Positions 37,600 to 47,750 of a stretch of 64,000 bases of DNA are shown here, one piece after another (the stretch's first letter is position 1; each line of letters starts with the position of its first letter). The notes beneath the pieces were generated by a model. It saw only the letters and a program-made list of their open reading frames with translations, was not told where the DNA came from and did not search any database. Origin of the DNA: Blumeriella jaapii. Its lineage: Eukaryota; Ascomycota; Leotiomycetes; Helotiales; Drepanopezizaceae. Both the position numbers and the translations under genes were made by a program. Where the stretch lies: assembly GCA_009599575.1 (NCBI GenBank), contig VWND01000028.1, positions 248,001-312,000 on the forward strand, given 5' to 3'.

Positions 37600-38400
37600 T
37601 ACGTTGTGTAGCTTTAGAAACGTATCATACGAGCTTTATGTTAAAGCTGTGCGCCGGCCAGTCGATTAATTACTCAGTTCCTATAGGTTTCAAACTTTAG
37701 CTTTGCGTTTTTAGAAACGTTTCAGATTATTGAATTGGTTTTTCTTAGATCTGATATACTTTAGAGAAAATCAAAGTAGCTTGCGTAAGATGTAAATACT
37801 GTGTCGTTGAAAGATTGTTGTATTCCACAAGGTTCATGTCAACGCTATGCGGCGGCCAATCAATTACTCAGATTCTATGGTTTTCAAACCCTAGTTTTAC
37901 GTTTACAAAAACGATTAGATTACTTAATCGATTATGCTTTGCAGATCTAGCAAATCGCTTGCGTAAAGTTCTTGTAACCGTAGCTGGAGTTGAAAAATTT
38001 TCTATATCCGACAGGGTTTGTCTTACAGCTGTGCGGCGGCCAATCAATTGCTTAAATTCCATGATTTTCGAACCATAAAATTGCGTATTTAAAAACAGCT
38101 CGGGCTCTCCGACAGTTTATGCTTCATAAATTAAGCAAATCGCTTGCGAAAAACTCTTATAAGTGTAACTGTAGTTGAAAGGCTGTCGCACCTGATAGGG
38201 TTTACATGAAAGCCGTGCGGCGGCCAATCAACTACTCAGATTCCATGGCTTGCAAACCAATGGTTTGCATTTTCAAACAAGGTCCAAGACAGCCCTCCGT
38301 TATGCTTTACAGATTAAGCAAAGAGCTTGCGTAAGATCCTTATAACTGAAGATGTAGCTGGAAGGTTACTCAGCGCGTCGCTCGACAAGGACAGTAGATG
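37600..38400. repeat. Diverged ~185-bp tandem repeat, four units
   Basis: Four successive copies are anchored by a CGGCCA core at 37655, 37853, 38037 and 38221, giving spacings of 198, 184 and 184 bp. Three of the four carry GGCGGCCAATCAA, and all continue with a related 'AYTACTCAGATTCCATGG'-type stretch. Each also ends with a related segment, 'TTATGCTTYRCAGATTAAGCAAA' in approximate consensus, then GCTTGCG and TTATAA. The copies differ by scattered substitutions. There is no coding signature. The rest of the gap between the BVMO (ends 36988) and this array shows nothing recognisable. Confidence 0.85.
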
Positions 38401-39300
38401 CGGCGTACACAAACACTTTTGGTATCTAACTTTACCTGGGTACGAACCGCCTCGAGCATTGTTTAGGTATCAAAACTTTTACGAACTTTGGCAAATGTCA
38501 TAAGATATGTAAGTAAAATGGAATTTCAGAACCCTGGCTTTACTGGTGCCGATTAGATCCTTGCTTTATATCATTGGGTGGAACTCTGGTCAGCCTCTCC
38601 CCGCCCTTCCCCCCGGTACAGGAAACCTCTGTACTAAACCAGAATAACGTTCAGACCCAAGTTAACAACTGATTCGCACATGTACAGTGAAATGCAAAAA
38701 GAGTCTGCACCCCTCCCTGGATGCCAAAGTGTGCTTTCCACATTGAGACATGTGTCTCTTGCTGCTTTTTGAATGTGTTTTGTAAACACTTCGTACTTTA
38801 GTGGTTATCCAAAATGCTTCACGTCGAATCAGCTCGAGCAATGCGTATTCGAATCATAGAATTCGTATTGATTGGCTAGTAATATAGCAATCCGCTCAGA
38901 AGCAGTATTCGTGGCCCAGAAAACAATATGCAAACTCTCAGATACGAACTATTGTTGACGATTGGAAGTGGCCACAGTCGAGCTTGGCATCTGCTTGGGG
39001 GTGGAACACAGACACTTTTTGCACCAACTGTACCATACATAGCAAGGAATTTAAATTTCCTTTGCCGAATCTCAAGGAAGTATAACAGCATCACCGAAGT
39101 AATTATGGTCAGCTCTAGAGTTCACATCGTTTTATCCTGAGTTGTATGTGGAAACATCAGAAATCAGTGTTCTGTTCATGAAGGAAGAATCTCTGATCTA
39201 TTCTGACATATCCAGAGCAACCCATAACAGTCTATGACAGTCTGGATCATCTATGTTCACACTGCCACCAACTTACAACGTAGGCCCAAACTCCCACCTC
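38401..39300. other. Intergenic region without a supported gene
   Basis: Downstream of the tandem array and at the 3' side of the minus-strand hydrolase gene. Short open frames only (for example 38928-39140); no signature seen. Confidence 0.5.
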
Positions 39301-40755
39301 TCAATCTATCAAGTGACCCGCAACCCCTTTCGCCTTCCAGTACTCCTCGAAATCTTTCAAGAACGCCCACCGCAGTCTTTCTCCCCAGCCCTGATCTCTC
39401 CACCCATTCAGGACGGCGGGGAAGTGCTCCACGGCATCCCTCGCAAACTTGTCATGTGCAATCAGCACCCACACGTCGCCCTCGCAGTCTAGCTCCTGCA
39501 GGCCCTCGATCGTGCGTAACGCGAGCGGGATGTCGAGCCCGAACTCTGGCTTTAGAATCGGGCCTGTGGGTGACATGCCGCGCTCCCGCTGCAGCTCTTC
39601 ATAGGCGTGCCCGGGGCAGAAGGACGCCGTCTGTGCTAGGGAGGGCGGGAGCAAAGGGTGGGGTGTGATGAATGAGGGGAGGGGGAGCTGGGGCGAGGGC
39701 CGGAAGATGGAGCCGTGGTGGCAGATGTCGCCGCCGAGGAGGACGAAGGTGTCTTTCTCATTGGGGGTGGTGGAAGAGGTGGTGCGGACAAGGGCGCAAA
39801 GGTGGCCGATTGCGTGGCCTGGGGTTGAGAGGAAGTAGAGAGAGCCATCGCCGAAGTAGTCTATGGCGTCAAATGGGCCAATCTTGAGCGGGTTGGAGCT
39901 GAAGGAGAGCTCGGTGAGGGTTCGGCCTCTGTGTTTGCGTTAGGTTACTGTAGAAACTTTGGTCCTGGGGGCTTTGGAGGGGCTGGGATGGGATCTAAGG
40001 AGAGGAGGAAGGAGAAAGAGGCTTACGCCCAGTCGCTTTCCCTAAGAGGAGATTCTGGATTCGTAGGCCAGGCGGGGAGGAAGGTTTCTTTGAAGCCAGG
40101 ACCGACAATCAGGGCTGTTTTGAGTGGGAAGGTGGATGGGTCCCCAATGTGATCCCAGTGCCAGTGACTATTTGTATAAGTTAACACTGTAATGCATAGA
40201 GAAAAATGACCGATTCTCAAAGAACCAGGTTGCTGAACCCAAGAAAAGAGAAAGAATTGAAAAGCAGAAAAAGGAAGAGAGTAGTGAACGAGGGGTGAGA
40301 ATCTGATAGAACAGAATTACCAACCTCCAGATCACCGCCTCGATGCTTTCCCGGTCCACGCCGCCCTCCTCCAGGATGTCGGCAACGCTTCTTGCTTGGA
40401 TGTGATAGTCGCGTCCCGGGATGTAGTTCGCGATGACTGGCGCATAGTTCTCCCAATCCTTGCGGATGCCGAGGTCCCATACGAGCCGTCGGCCAGTGCT
40501 GTGCTCAATGAAAAAGGACTATTTAGAGGATTAGTGGGTCATTGATCAAATGAGCTGGGCCGCAGCTGAGAGAGAGGAAAGGGGTGAACAGACGAGGGAA
40601 GGTACGCGGTCTGCCTCTGAGCCGAGCATCCGAACGTGTGGGATGGGCGGACCCATGAGCCCGGCGAGGAAGACGGGACCAAAGCTCACAGGGTTGATGA
40701 GGGAGAGTTTGGCAATGGGGAAGCCTGGGGGAAAGGTTACTTTTGAGGAAGGCAT
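39301..40755 (-). CDS. Metallo-beta-lactamase-fold hydrolase
   Basis: Four exons on the minus strand, 40606-40755, 40325-40518, 40027-40167 and 39301-39928, with introns of 87, 157 and 98 bp. They splice in phase to 370 residues from the ATG at 40755 (MPSSKVTF). The zinc motif H-x-H-x-D-H is [10 protein letters not shown] (residues 115-124), formed exactly across the exon 2/3 junction, which supports that splice. Later come a TPGHAIGH block with a likely zinc His and LLGGDI with a likely bridging Asp. These place it in the MBL superfamily, near fungal proteins that resemble lactonases or secondary-metabolism thioesterase-type MBLs. I cannot name the substrate. It is probably cytosolic, since no signal peptide is seen. 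The neighbours suggest a role with the BVMO upstream and the MFS transporter downstream. Confidence 0.85.
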
Positions 40756-41786
40756 CGTGCTGCGTATCGATGAGTGTTGGTGAGTACCGTACTTGTCGTC
40801 TACTGGGGGAAATATCAATAGGTATGTATGATGTTTGCCCGAGGTCTTTCCAAGGGTGGGAGCCAAGGGGGGCTCCGTGAAAGTATATTTCTAAATGCCG
40901 AGAACTCGTTCGTATTTGGGATATAGATGCGGACAGTTTCAGATGCGGAATTTTACTTCGGGGGTATCTCCGTACGGAAATACAGCGGTTGTCACGGCAC
41001 TAACAAGGGGAGGGTGAACCTTAGCCTACTTCGTAGAAAAGTGACACCACGTTATGCGCCCATCACGCGCTTTTGAGTGAGAAATACATCGAGTATGATG
41101 AGTTTTAATAGTTAGCATCTTGTCACTTCACGTGTTGATTTTTCTGTGGGTCTTTTGAGTTCAAGTGTTATTAATTTGCTTAGTTTTTCATTAAATTGTT
41201 TACAAGATTATTAGAGACGTGTCTCCCTCTTGCTAGTGCTATGATAACATTTAACCGCTCTACCTCCGTACATATACTATGATAATCTACGATAGCCACT
41301 ATAGTTTATGTATAGTGGTCGGTGCTTCTGGTCAACCACATGAAAAACATCGCATGGTTAAATGTGTCCGTGGAGGTTTGGAGGCTGATTGATGTTGATG
41401 TTCGCTCGCCAAGCCAAAAGCTTAAGCGATTGGCAAATCCGAAGTTACGCCGCGACAGAGGCATCTCTGAACTAGCCATGGTCAGGAGTGGTATTTTCAT
41501 GATTGTAAATCACAACGAGGTCTGGGTTAAGTAAAGTCAACGCCTGGTGTATTATAGCCCGTAGCCTCTTCAACTATACTAGTCATGCGATATTAACCTA
41601 ATCCAAAAAGTGACATGACTCATTTGCAAATTGCGCGCCTGGTAGGAACTTGAACACGGAACAGCGTTGTCACACCATTGATTCAACAATCCCCAATCTG
41701 CGGGGATATCTGGCACCCCGTAGCTCATTCAAGCCCAGAAACTTAGGCTTCTTTTGTGAGCGATGATTAAACATCGTGCTCCTTGC
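40756..41786. other. Intergenic region without a supported gene
   Basis: The part near 40756-41000 is the hydrolase promoter. The rest is moderately AT-rich with short open frames only. A T-arm-like word (GTTCAAGTTCC on the minus strand, near 41650) does not fold into a tRNA. Confidence 0.5.
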
Positions 41787-43924
41787 CTAAGGTGCGTATT
41801 GGAATCCTTCCACACCTTCCAACAAGCCGATTTTTCCTTCCTTGAGGAGACGATTCTGCCTCTTCATATACAATGTCAAACCCAAGAGACAGGGCAAGAT
41901 CGATATGTTCAACGAAATGGACGTCCTATATTCGAGTCAGCTCAAATGTCCTTGAAATATGGAAATAGAAGCCACATACCACATTCCAGGGTGGTATTCC
42001 TGAACGACATCAGTCAACGCTACAAATCATTTGGTGTTAGGAGCCACTTACAGGCGCATCCTGAGATCTGAAGATGGTACTTCCAGCGATGCCGCCAATC
42101 GCTCCGGCGAAAACGAGCAGGACAGCGGCCATGGATCGTTTGTTCGGATCTGCGACTTGAGTTTGTGCGTAAGAGTGGAGCGAGGCACTATGGAGTACGT
42201 TAGAGAGAAGATTGAGTAGGGTCCAAATAGAGAACTCACGCATTATTTTGCACGCCAAACACTGCTATGAAAACCCTGTACTGAGGTCAGACTCGGTCGG
42301 CAGGGTGCGCGAGAGAATTCCTTACCCCGCGAGACGTACTCCAGAAGGCTCTGCGAGAAGGATCAAAAGGAATCCCAAGATCCTTCACCAGGTTAGCTAA
42401 AGCGGGGAGGTGGGGAGGGAGATCTGAGGCCTCTTACGCAGCAAGTGTTTGAAGGAGAATAATGCTAAAGAAGGAAGGTCAATTTCTTAGCTCTCTAATG
42501 TAGGGGGTTTCATCACTCACGGCCAGCGGATACGGTACTTGTCAGATACCCAGGCACAACCGACACCAAAAATCATGCAAGAGAACTATTTCTAATCAGG
42601 TAACTGTCATATCGAAAGTACAGGTGTGGAAATATAGACGCATACTCACGTAAGGCACGGCCGTGAGGATCAATGAAGTGGTGTATTCAAATCCCAGGCC
42701 GTCAGTCAGGATGATGGGGAAGAAGTAGTTGATCGAATAGCCGCTAGCTGACGTGACGAAGTACATGTATGACCTAAGAATTTCTGTCAGCATCAACGTT
42801 GAGGGGCCGAGTACGGGAGGCACTTACATGACAATTAACTTGATGTCCAGCAATTGCTTCACTGATTCCATCGATGATGTCTTCTTCCACTCCTTCTCGC
42901 CCCGGTCGAGGGCGAGCCGTGTCTTGGCGATGTGCCTCTCGCGGTCTGTGAGCCATGTCGCCTTTTCGCGGACTAAGTCATTTTTTAGCATGATACCAAC
43001 ATCGCGATGGAGAGAGTTTCGTTGTTGGGCGATAAGGCGTGATCTGACTTACATTGAGGTATTGTAAAAAGACAACCGATGCCTGCCGCGACGGTGACAA
43101 GTCCCTCGATGATAAAAATCCAGCGCCAGCCTTGAGAAAACATTCCGTCCCCGACGCTGATCTTCTGAAGGCCGTATGCGATCTATAGCAGTGTCAGGTA
43201 GTGCTCAGCAAGCGAATGAAGCACCTCACCAGACCACCGAACCCAAGCGCCAAGATGGAACTCATGTAGAAGATGGTAATTCTCCTGGCCATCTCAAAAG
43301 TCCTGTACCAACTGGCCACGAGATACACGCTACCTGGAAGCTCTGCAAATAATTAGCTTCGCAGATGCTACAGGAGAGTTGATGAGACTTACGGCCTGCC
43401 TCGGCGGCACCCAGCATTGCTCTCAGGAAGGCCATGACCCGCCAGGTCTTCACGAAGCCCATGCAGAAAACCAGAATCCCAAAGACAATGACCAGGAAGC
43501 TGAGCCACGTCCTGGCGCCTACGCGGCGAATGATGAGGTTCGAGGGCAGCTCGAATATGGCGTACCCAGGGAAGAAGACCAGCAGGGTAACTGAGTACCG
43601 ATTTCCTGTGAACGCAGCATCAGCAAACGCGGCGCTTCACAAACCACAAGCGATAGCCTGCTGGCTAACCGTACCTATGTTCATCGCAAGATCTTTGCCC
43701 ATGCCGGAGATGTACGCGGACGAGACGTTGGCTCGGTCGATTAAAGAGAGCGCAAAGACAATCGCCATCATAGGGATGATGCGGAGATCGAGCTTCCTCA
43801 CCAACGCCGCCTCCTCAGCTGGCGTCCAGTCACCCACGCGGGGATCCGTCTCGAGACTTGGATCCTCTGTGCTTGCATGTTTCGAGTCGCCAAACATCTT
43901 TTCATCATGGTCGACGGAAGCCAT
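41787..43924 (-). CDS. MFS transporter of the allantoate permease (Dal5-like) family
   Basis: Thirteen exons on the minus strand give 484 residues: 43675-43924, 43393-43605, 43230-43342, 43053-43182, 42828-42972, 42650-42773, 42521-42585, 42438-42464, 42326-42382, 42240-42275, 42052-42187, 41980-41999 and 41787-41925. All twelve introns are GT-AG and 47-80 bp, and the summed length (1455) is in frame. The N-terminus is a cytosolic acidic segment (MASVDHDEKMFG). Then come membrane helices with family motifs: LDLRIIPMM before helix 1, DRANVSSA after it, NRYSVTLLVFFPGYAIFELPSN, WRWIFIIEG at the end of the first half and EYHPGMW near the last helices. The family carries organic anions such as allantoate, nicotinate or pantothenate by proton symport at the plasma membrane. 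The C-terminus reads EGVEGFQYAP. Confidence 0.9.
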
Positions 43925-45520
43925 TTCCTGTTTTTGTGAAGATGTGGTTGCGGGTTTGGCTATGGACTGCGACTGACGAGCCGCGATCGAGTTGGTAAGT
44001 AGAGTAGTTGTCGAGGATCGCTATTGACTTCCCCATCTTTATCACTGGATTTTTCATGGACCAGGGCTAAATTTTCTTGTTCCGAAGACCCGGCCAAGAA
44101 AGCTAGCTTTGAGTTTGGTGCTGTGAGATCTTGCCTATCATGTGCCTATCACTATGTGCACCCTTGCGATAGCAACATACATCTTCGATTGGAAATACCT
44201 ATCGTAGAGTGTTCTTCGGAATCGGCGAGGATTGATTTCCAGATGTTCGTCTAGGCAAACTCCCCAAGTTCATGAAGTGCTTTGCCGCTGGATGCTCACA
44301 GTAATACTGCAGTCTTTGGGCCATGGATACTGAAATATAATTCCTCGAGGAGTATGTTCCCGATCTTGCAGTGGATCCGCATTTTTGACCCAATTGTTTG
44401 CGGGAGATTAAACTTTCCTCGAGCAGCCCTTTTCGGTCATATTTGCGAGCGCCGAGTAATTCGGATGATTCGGCAATGTCTTGTCTTGCCTTCACCAAGG
44501 TACTGTACAGTACAGTACTGTAGGACAACGTCTGAAACGCCTTTTCCGGGCGAAAAACTGATACCGTGAGGATTGGAAGCAAGGGCATTTACCGAGAAAA
44601 TCAGAGTTTCAGGGTGTAGGATGTGATTAATTCGCCTGGGACGAAGTCAGGTCTTGTCTTGTCGTCCGAACTTTAATCGAGTCCGTCCGTAAAATCATTT
44701 CCTGATATGGTAAAACCGCAGTGGCCCGTCCCGTCCCTTTATTGTCGCTTGGCAAGCACAAATGCAACGACAACTGATCATTTTCTCGAAGCATTTTGAG
44801 CGAATTGATCCTCGAGAATGGAGTTGCGAGCTGCGAGATTGGACGACGGAGTGTGGTAACATTTGGACAATTAACCAACACCTGGAGAAGATTAGAACCT
44901 GGCCAAAGGGTTGAAAGATACGTTTGCATTTTCCGATAGGTTCTAAGTGATTTTTTTGTATCAGCCAGGTCTGGTTTACGTATTCTCTACTCCTGTATGT
45001 CTAGAAGTAGAGATGCTACTGACTCCCAAGCTTCAAACGACCACATCTAATAATCGTCCACCTACTTCGAATTGGTTGCACTCTCTGTCGACTAGAGGTA
45101 GCCGTTGTAGACCTTCCTAGGACCATTTTGTGACGCAAGCATGAGTCTTTCGGTGAGCACTAGCAAGAGTGTGCGTGTGTCTCAATCAAGATTCAGCGCT
45201 ATAAGAGAGACAGCTGTGAAAGCTGGTAGTAGGTACTGGAAGAACGCTTGATATCTGCCTCGGGTACGTTCATCGTAGTAGGGGTCTCCTTTTAATCACA
45301 GCAGGTGCGCCGCATGGATCCCGAGCACTCGCGCAGATGAGCACTTCAGGAGAGGATGATTTGAAAAGAAGAGGGGAGATCTGGTCCTTACCTATCTTTT
45401 GTCAAGCAATCGTAGCGCACATAGAGAGTTGTAAGACAGCGACGGGAGTTGGAATTGTTTTTCTATGCGAGACACGAGCTCACCCTCGTACCACACGCAG
45501 AAGAACTGTCCGTTCATCGC
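43925..45520. other. Intergenic region without a supported gene
   Basis: Starts with the MFS promoter. Holds a TACTGTACAGTACAGTACTG palindromic cluster near 44500-44522. The stretch 45392-45520 is open on the minus strand as an extension of the repeat-encoded frame described next. No other gene evidence. Confidence 0.5.
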
Positions 45521-45971
45521 TCCACGCCTCGCTGATCTCAGAAGCACGTCCTCAGCGCAAACGCAACGCAAAATCCAGCGAATCTCCCCATCAGAAAGAC
45601 TGATTTTCCTCACTCCACGCCTCGGCAGTCCCAGAGGCACGTTCTCAGCGCAAACGCAACGCAAAATCCAGCGAATCTCCCCATCAGAAAAACTGATTTT
45701 CCTCACTCCACGCGTTGGCGGTCCCAGAGGCACGTTCTCAGCGCAAACGCAACGCAAAATCCAGCGATTCTCCCCATAAGAACTGATTGTCCTCACTCCA
45801 CGCCTCCCCGGTCCCAGAGGTACGTTCTCAGTGCAAGCGCAACGCAAAATCCAGCGAATTCCCCCATCAGAACAACTGATTGTTCCTCAATCCACGTGTC
45901 CCAGAGGCACGTACCCAGCGCAAACGCAACGCAAACGCAACGCAAACTCCAGCGAGTCTCCCTATCCCTAG
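45521..45971. repeat. 93-bp minisatellite, five units
   Basis: Five head-to-tail copies begin at 45521, 45614, 45707, 45797 and 45891, each starting TCCACG. Unit lengths are 93, 93, 90, 94 and about 81 bp. Each carries GCGCAAACGCAACGCAAA and, in the first four, CCCATCAGAA followed by ACTGATT. Because 93 and 90 are multiples of three, the first three or four units keep long open frames on both strands (minus 45392-45847, 151 codons; plus 45465-45779, 104 codons). The minus frame repeats a 31-residue unit with ENVPLG and WILRCVCA. I do not claim it is a protein. It lies just downstream of the zinc-finger gene. Confidence 0.92.
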
Positions 45972-46031
45972 GCTGCTTCTCAGATGAAGTGCCCTCTGAT
46001 CGCCTCCTCCCCCAGTGCCGGCTCCCTCACC

Positions 46032-46964
46032 TCAATCCGCTGAGTAAAGGTCTTCCTGCTCCACCGGCTCGTCATTCTTTCTTGAGCCCGGATTCTCTCC
46101 CATGTTCTCGTCCAAGTCTTCGGCATGTGACTTGTGCGAATCCATCTCACCAGCGTCTCCCATGTCTTCGTCCAAGTCTTTGCCTTTACCATGCTCCTCG
46201 TCCATATCCATGGCCTCTCCCATGTCCGTGACCGAGACTTCATCTTCATCCTTGTCATCACCCTCCTCCCCAACCCCTCCCATCTTCTCGTCCTCTTCAT
46301 TGTCGTCAGCGTCTCCCGCTGCCATATTCTTGTCCTCGCTACCTCCGGCTTGCACTCCTTGTGGGAGACTCCAAGTCTGTCCTAGTCCTCTGATCATTCC
46401 ATGCTGGTTCCACATGTGAAGGTCTGCCGCACTGTTGCGGAACTTGATCAACGAACATTTGCAACCTTCAGGGCAATTCCACTCTGGCTGTGCGTCTTCT
46501 TCGCCCTTGTGATCATCAACCTCCTCTCCATCCTCTCCCATCTTCTCATCCTCTTCCTTGTCGCCAACGTCTCCCGCAGCCTGTTTCTTGTCTTTGCTGC
46601 TTCCGGCTTGCGCTCCCTGTGGGAGACTCCAAGTCTTTCCCTGTCCTCTCACCATTCCATGCTTGTTCAACATGTGTTTATTCGTTTCGACGTTGCGGAA
46701 CTCGATCATCGAATATCCACAAGTTTCAGGGCAGGTCCACTGTCGCTGAGCGTCGTGCTTCTGGAAGATCTTCACATGCTTTCGCATCGCCGCATGGGAT
46801 TTGAAGGTGGCAGTGCAATTCGCCCGAACACACAGTACTTTGAAATCGTGATTGGCCACGCGATGAATCTCCAGTTTTCTCCCGCATGCGAAGACGGTGT
46901 CACAAGTTGGGCAAACATACCCAAGTTTGGTCTTGGGCACCATCTGTGGCTTGTGAGGATTCAT
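46032..46964 (-). CDS. C2H2 zinc-finger protein with internal duplication
   Basis: An open frame of 310 residues from the ATG at 46964 (MNPHKPQM). The frame stays open to about 47024 without a further ATG, so an upstream exon is possible: an acceptor-like CATCATAG lies at about 47031-47038. Four zinc-finger-like units are visible: C-x2-C-x12-H-x4-H (CPTC...), C-x4-C-x12-H-x6-H, and two units of the form C-x3-C-x14-H-x4-H (CPETC... and CPEGC...). The last two sit in a duplicated segment of about 86 residues that also repeats TWSLPQG and an acidic linker. The C-terminal third is Asp/Glu/Met-rich. It may be a nuclear DNA-binding protein, but the atypical fingers and lack of a known partner domain leave the function open. 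It could also be a lineage-specific orphan. Confidence 0.65.
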   Translation of the reverse strand: MNPHKPQMVPKTKLGYVCPTCDTVFACGRKLEIHRVANHDFKVLCVRANCTATFKSHAAMRKHVKIFQKHDAQRQWTCPETCGYSMIEFRNVETNKHMLNKHGMVRGQGKTWSLPQGAQAGSSKDKKQAAGDVGDKEEDEKMGEDGEEVDDHKGEEDAQPEWNCPEGCKCSLIKFRNSAADLHMWNQHGMIRGLGQTWSLPQGVQAGGSEDKNMAAGDADDNEEDEKMGGVGEEGDDKDEDEVSVTDMGEAMDMDEEHGKGKDLDEDMGDAGEMDSHKSHAEDLDENMGENPGSRKNDEPVEQEDLYSAD

Positions 46965-47670
46965 CTTGCGGTGCTGATCGTCGTGGTCGTGGTAGTAGAA
47001 GCCGTTGGGTCTCAAATCGATCACGTCGTCCTATGATGGTGGGGGCTGTTCGAAGTCGGCGATGTCGATCACGTCGTGGTGTGGTATTAGGAGCTGTTTC
47101 AGATTTGCGGAGCTAATCACATCGTGGTCGTGATAGAAGGAGCTTTTGGATGCTTGCGCAGTTGATCACTTCGCAGTGCTAGTGGTGATGATGGTGATGG
47201 TGGTGGTGGTAGTGGTTGTGGGAAGTGTTGGTGGTGCGAGGAAGTTGAGGGAGTGGTAGGTAGGTCCTTATAAGGACAGAGGGACACGCTAGTTTCTCAA
47301 ATTCGAAGTCCATTCTCAAATGCTCATCGTTCTCTTCGTCTTTCTCCATCGTGAGGTTCTTACTTCGAGGTTTATCAGCTACTACCCATACATGTTGCTA
47401 ATTGGAGGACTTACTATCCTGGCATAGTTGCTGTGGTGCTTCGAAAGTCGTCAAGCGTTTCTTAACGGTTCTCAAAGACTACACAGAGAGGTTTCTCGCG
47501 TTTGAACGCTGCTGGCAACGTGAGAGAATGTCGAAAGGAGTTGTAGCTGAGAGAATATCGTGAGAAGAGTTTGTTATATGAATAACCGTCAATCTTGTTT
47601 ACTAAGTCTCGCTTATCGCTTAAAATCGGCTAGGCAGCTTAAAGCCTCGAAGCGAATTTTGCCGACTCCC
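46965..47670. other. Upstream region of the zinc-finger gene
   Basis: On the minus strand the frame of the zinc-finger gene continues upstream through stops at about 47031-47033 and further out. It reads coding-like peptide with repeated YHDHD and HDVID words, then a Thr/His-rich simple repeat (GGTGGT/GATGGT on +, about 47180-47225). This may be an upstream exon, decayed coding DNA or a repeat. The segment 47280-47670 shows nothing. Confidence 0.35.
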
Positions 47671-47750
47671 CTTCACCGCCCTTCACTGCTGTTTACCGCC
47701 ATTTACCGCCAATTACCGCCAATTACCGCCAAATACCGCCAAATACCGCC
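47671..47750. repeat. Exact 10-bp periodic TTACCGCC array
   Basis: Eight consecutive 10-bp units with the core TTACCGCC (first units diverged: TTCACCGCC, TTCACTGCT), with no spacing change. On the minus strand the core reads GGCGGTAA. Confidence 0.9.

Noticed and set aside
41640..41720. tRNA-like T-arm word (GTTCAAGTTCC, minus strand)
   Set aside because: The five-base stem around the loop does not pair, and no acceptor or anticodon stem is found nearby.
45521..45971. CRISPR-like array
   Set aside because: Units are near-identical along their whole length with no unique spacers, and the genome is fungal.
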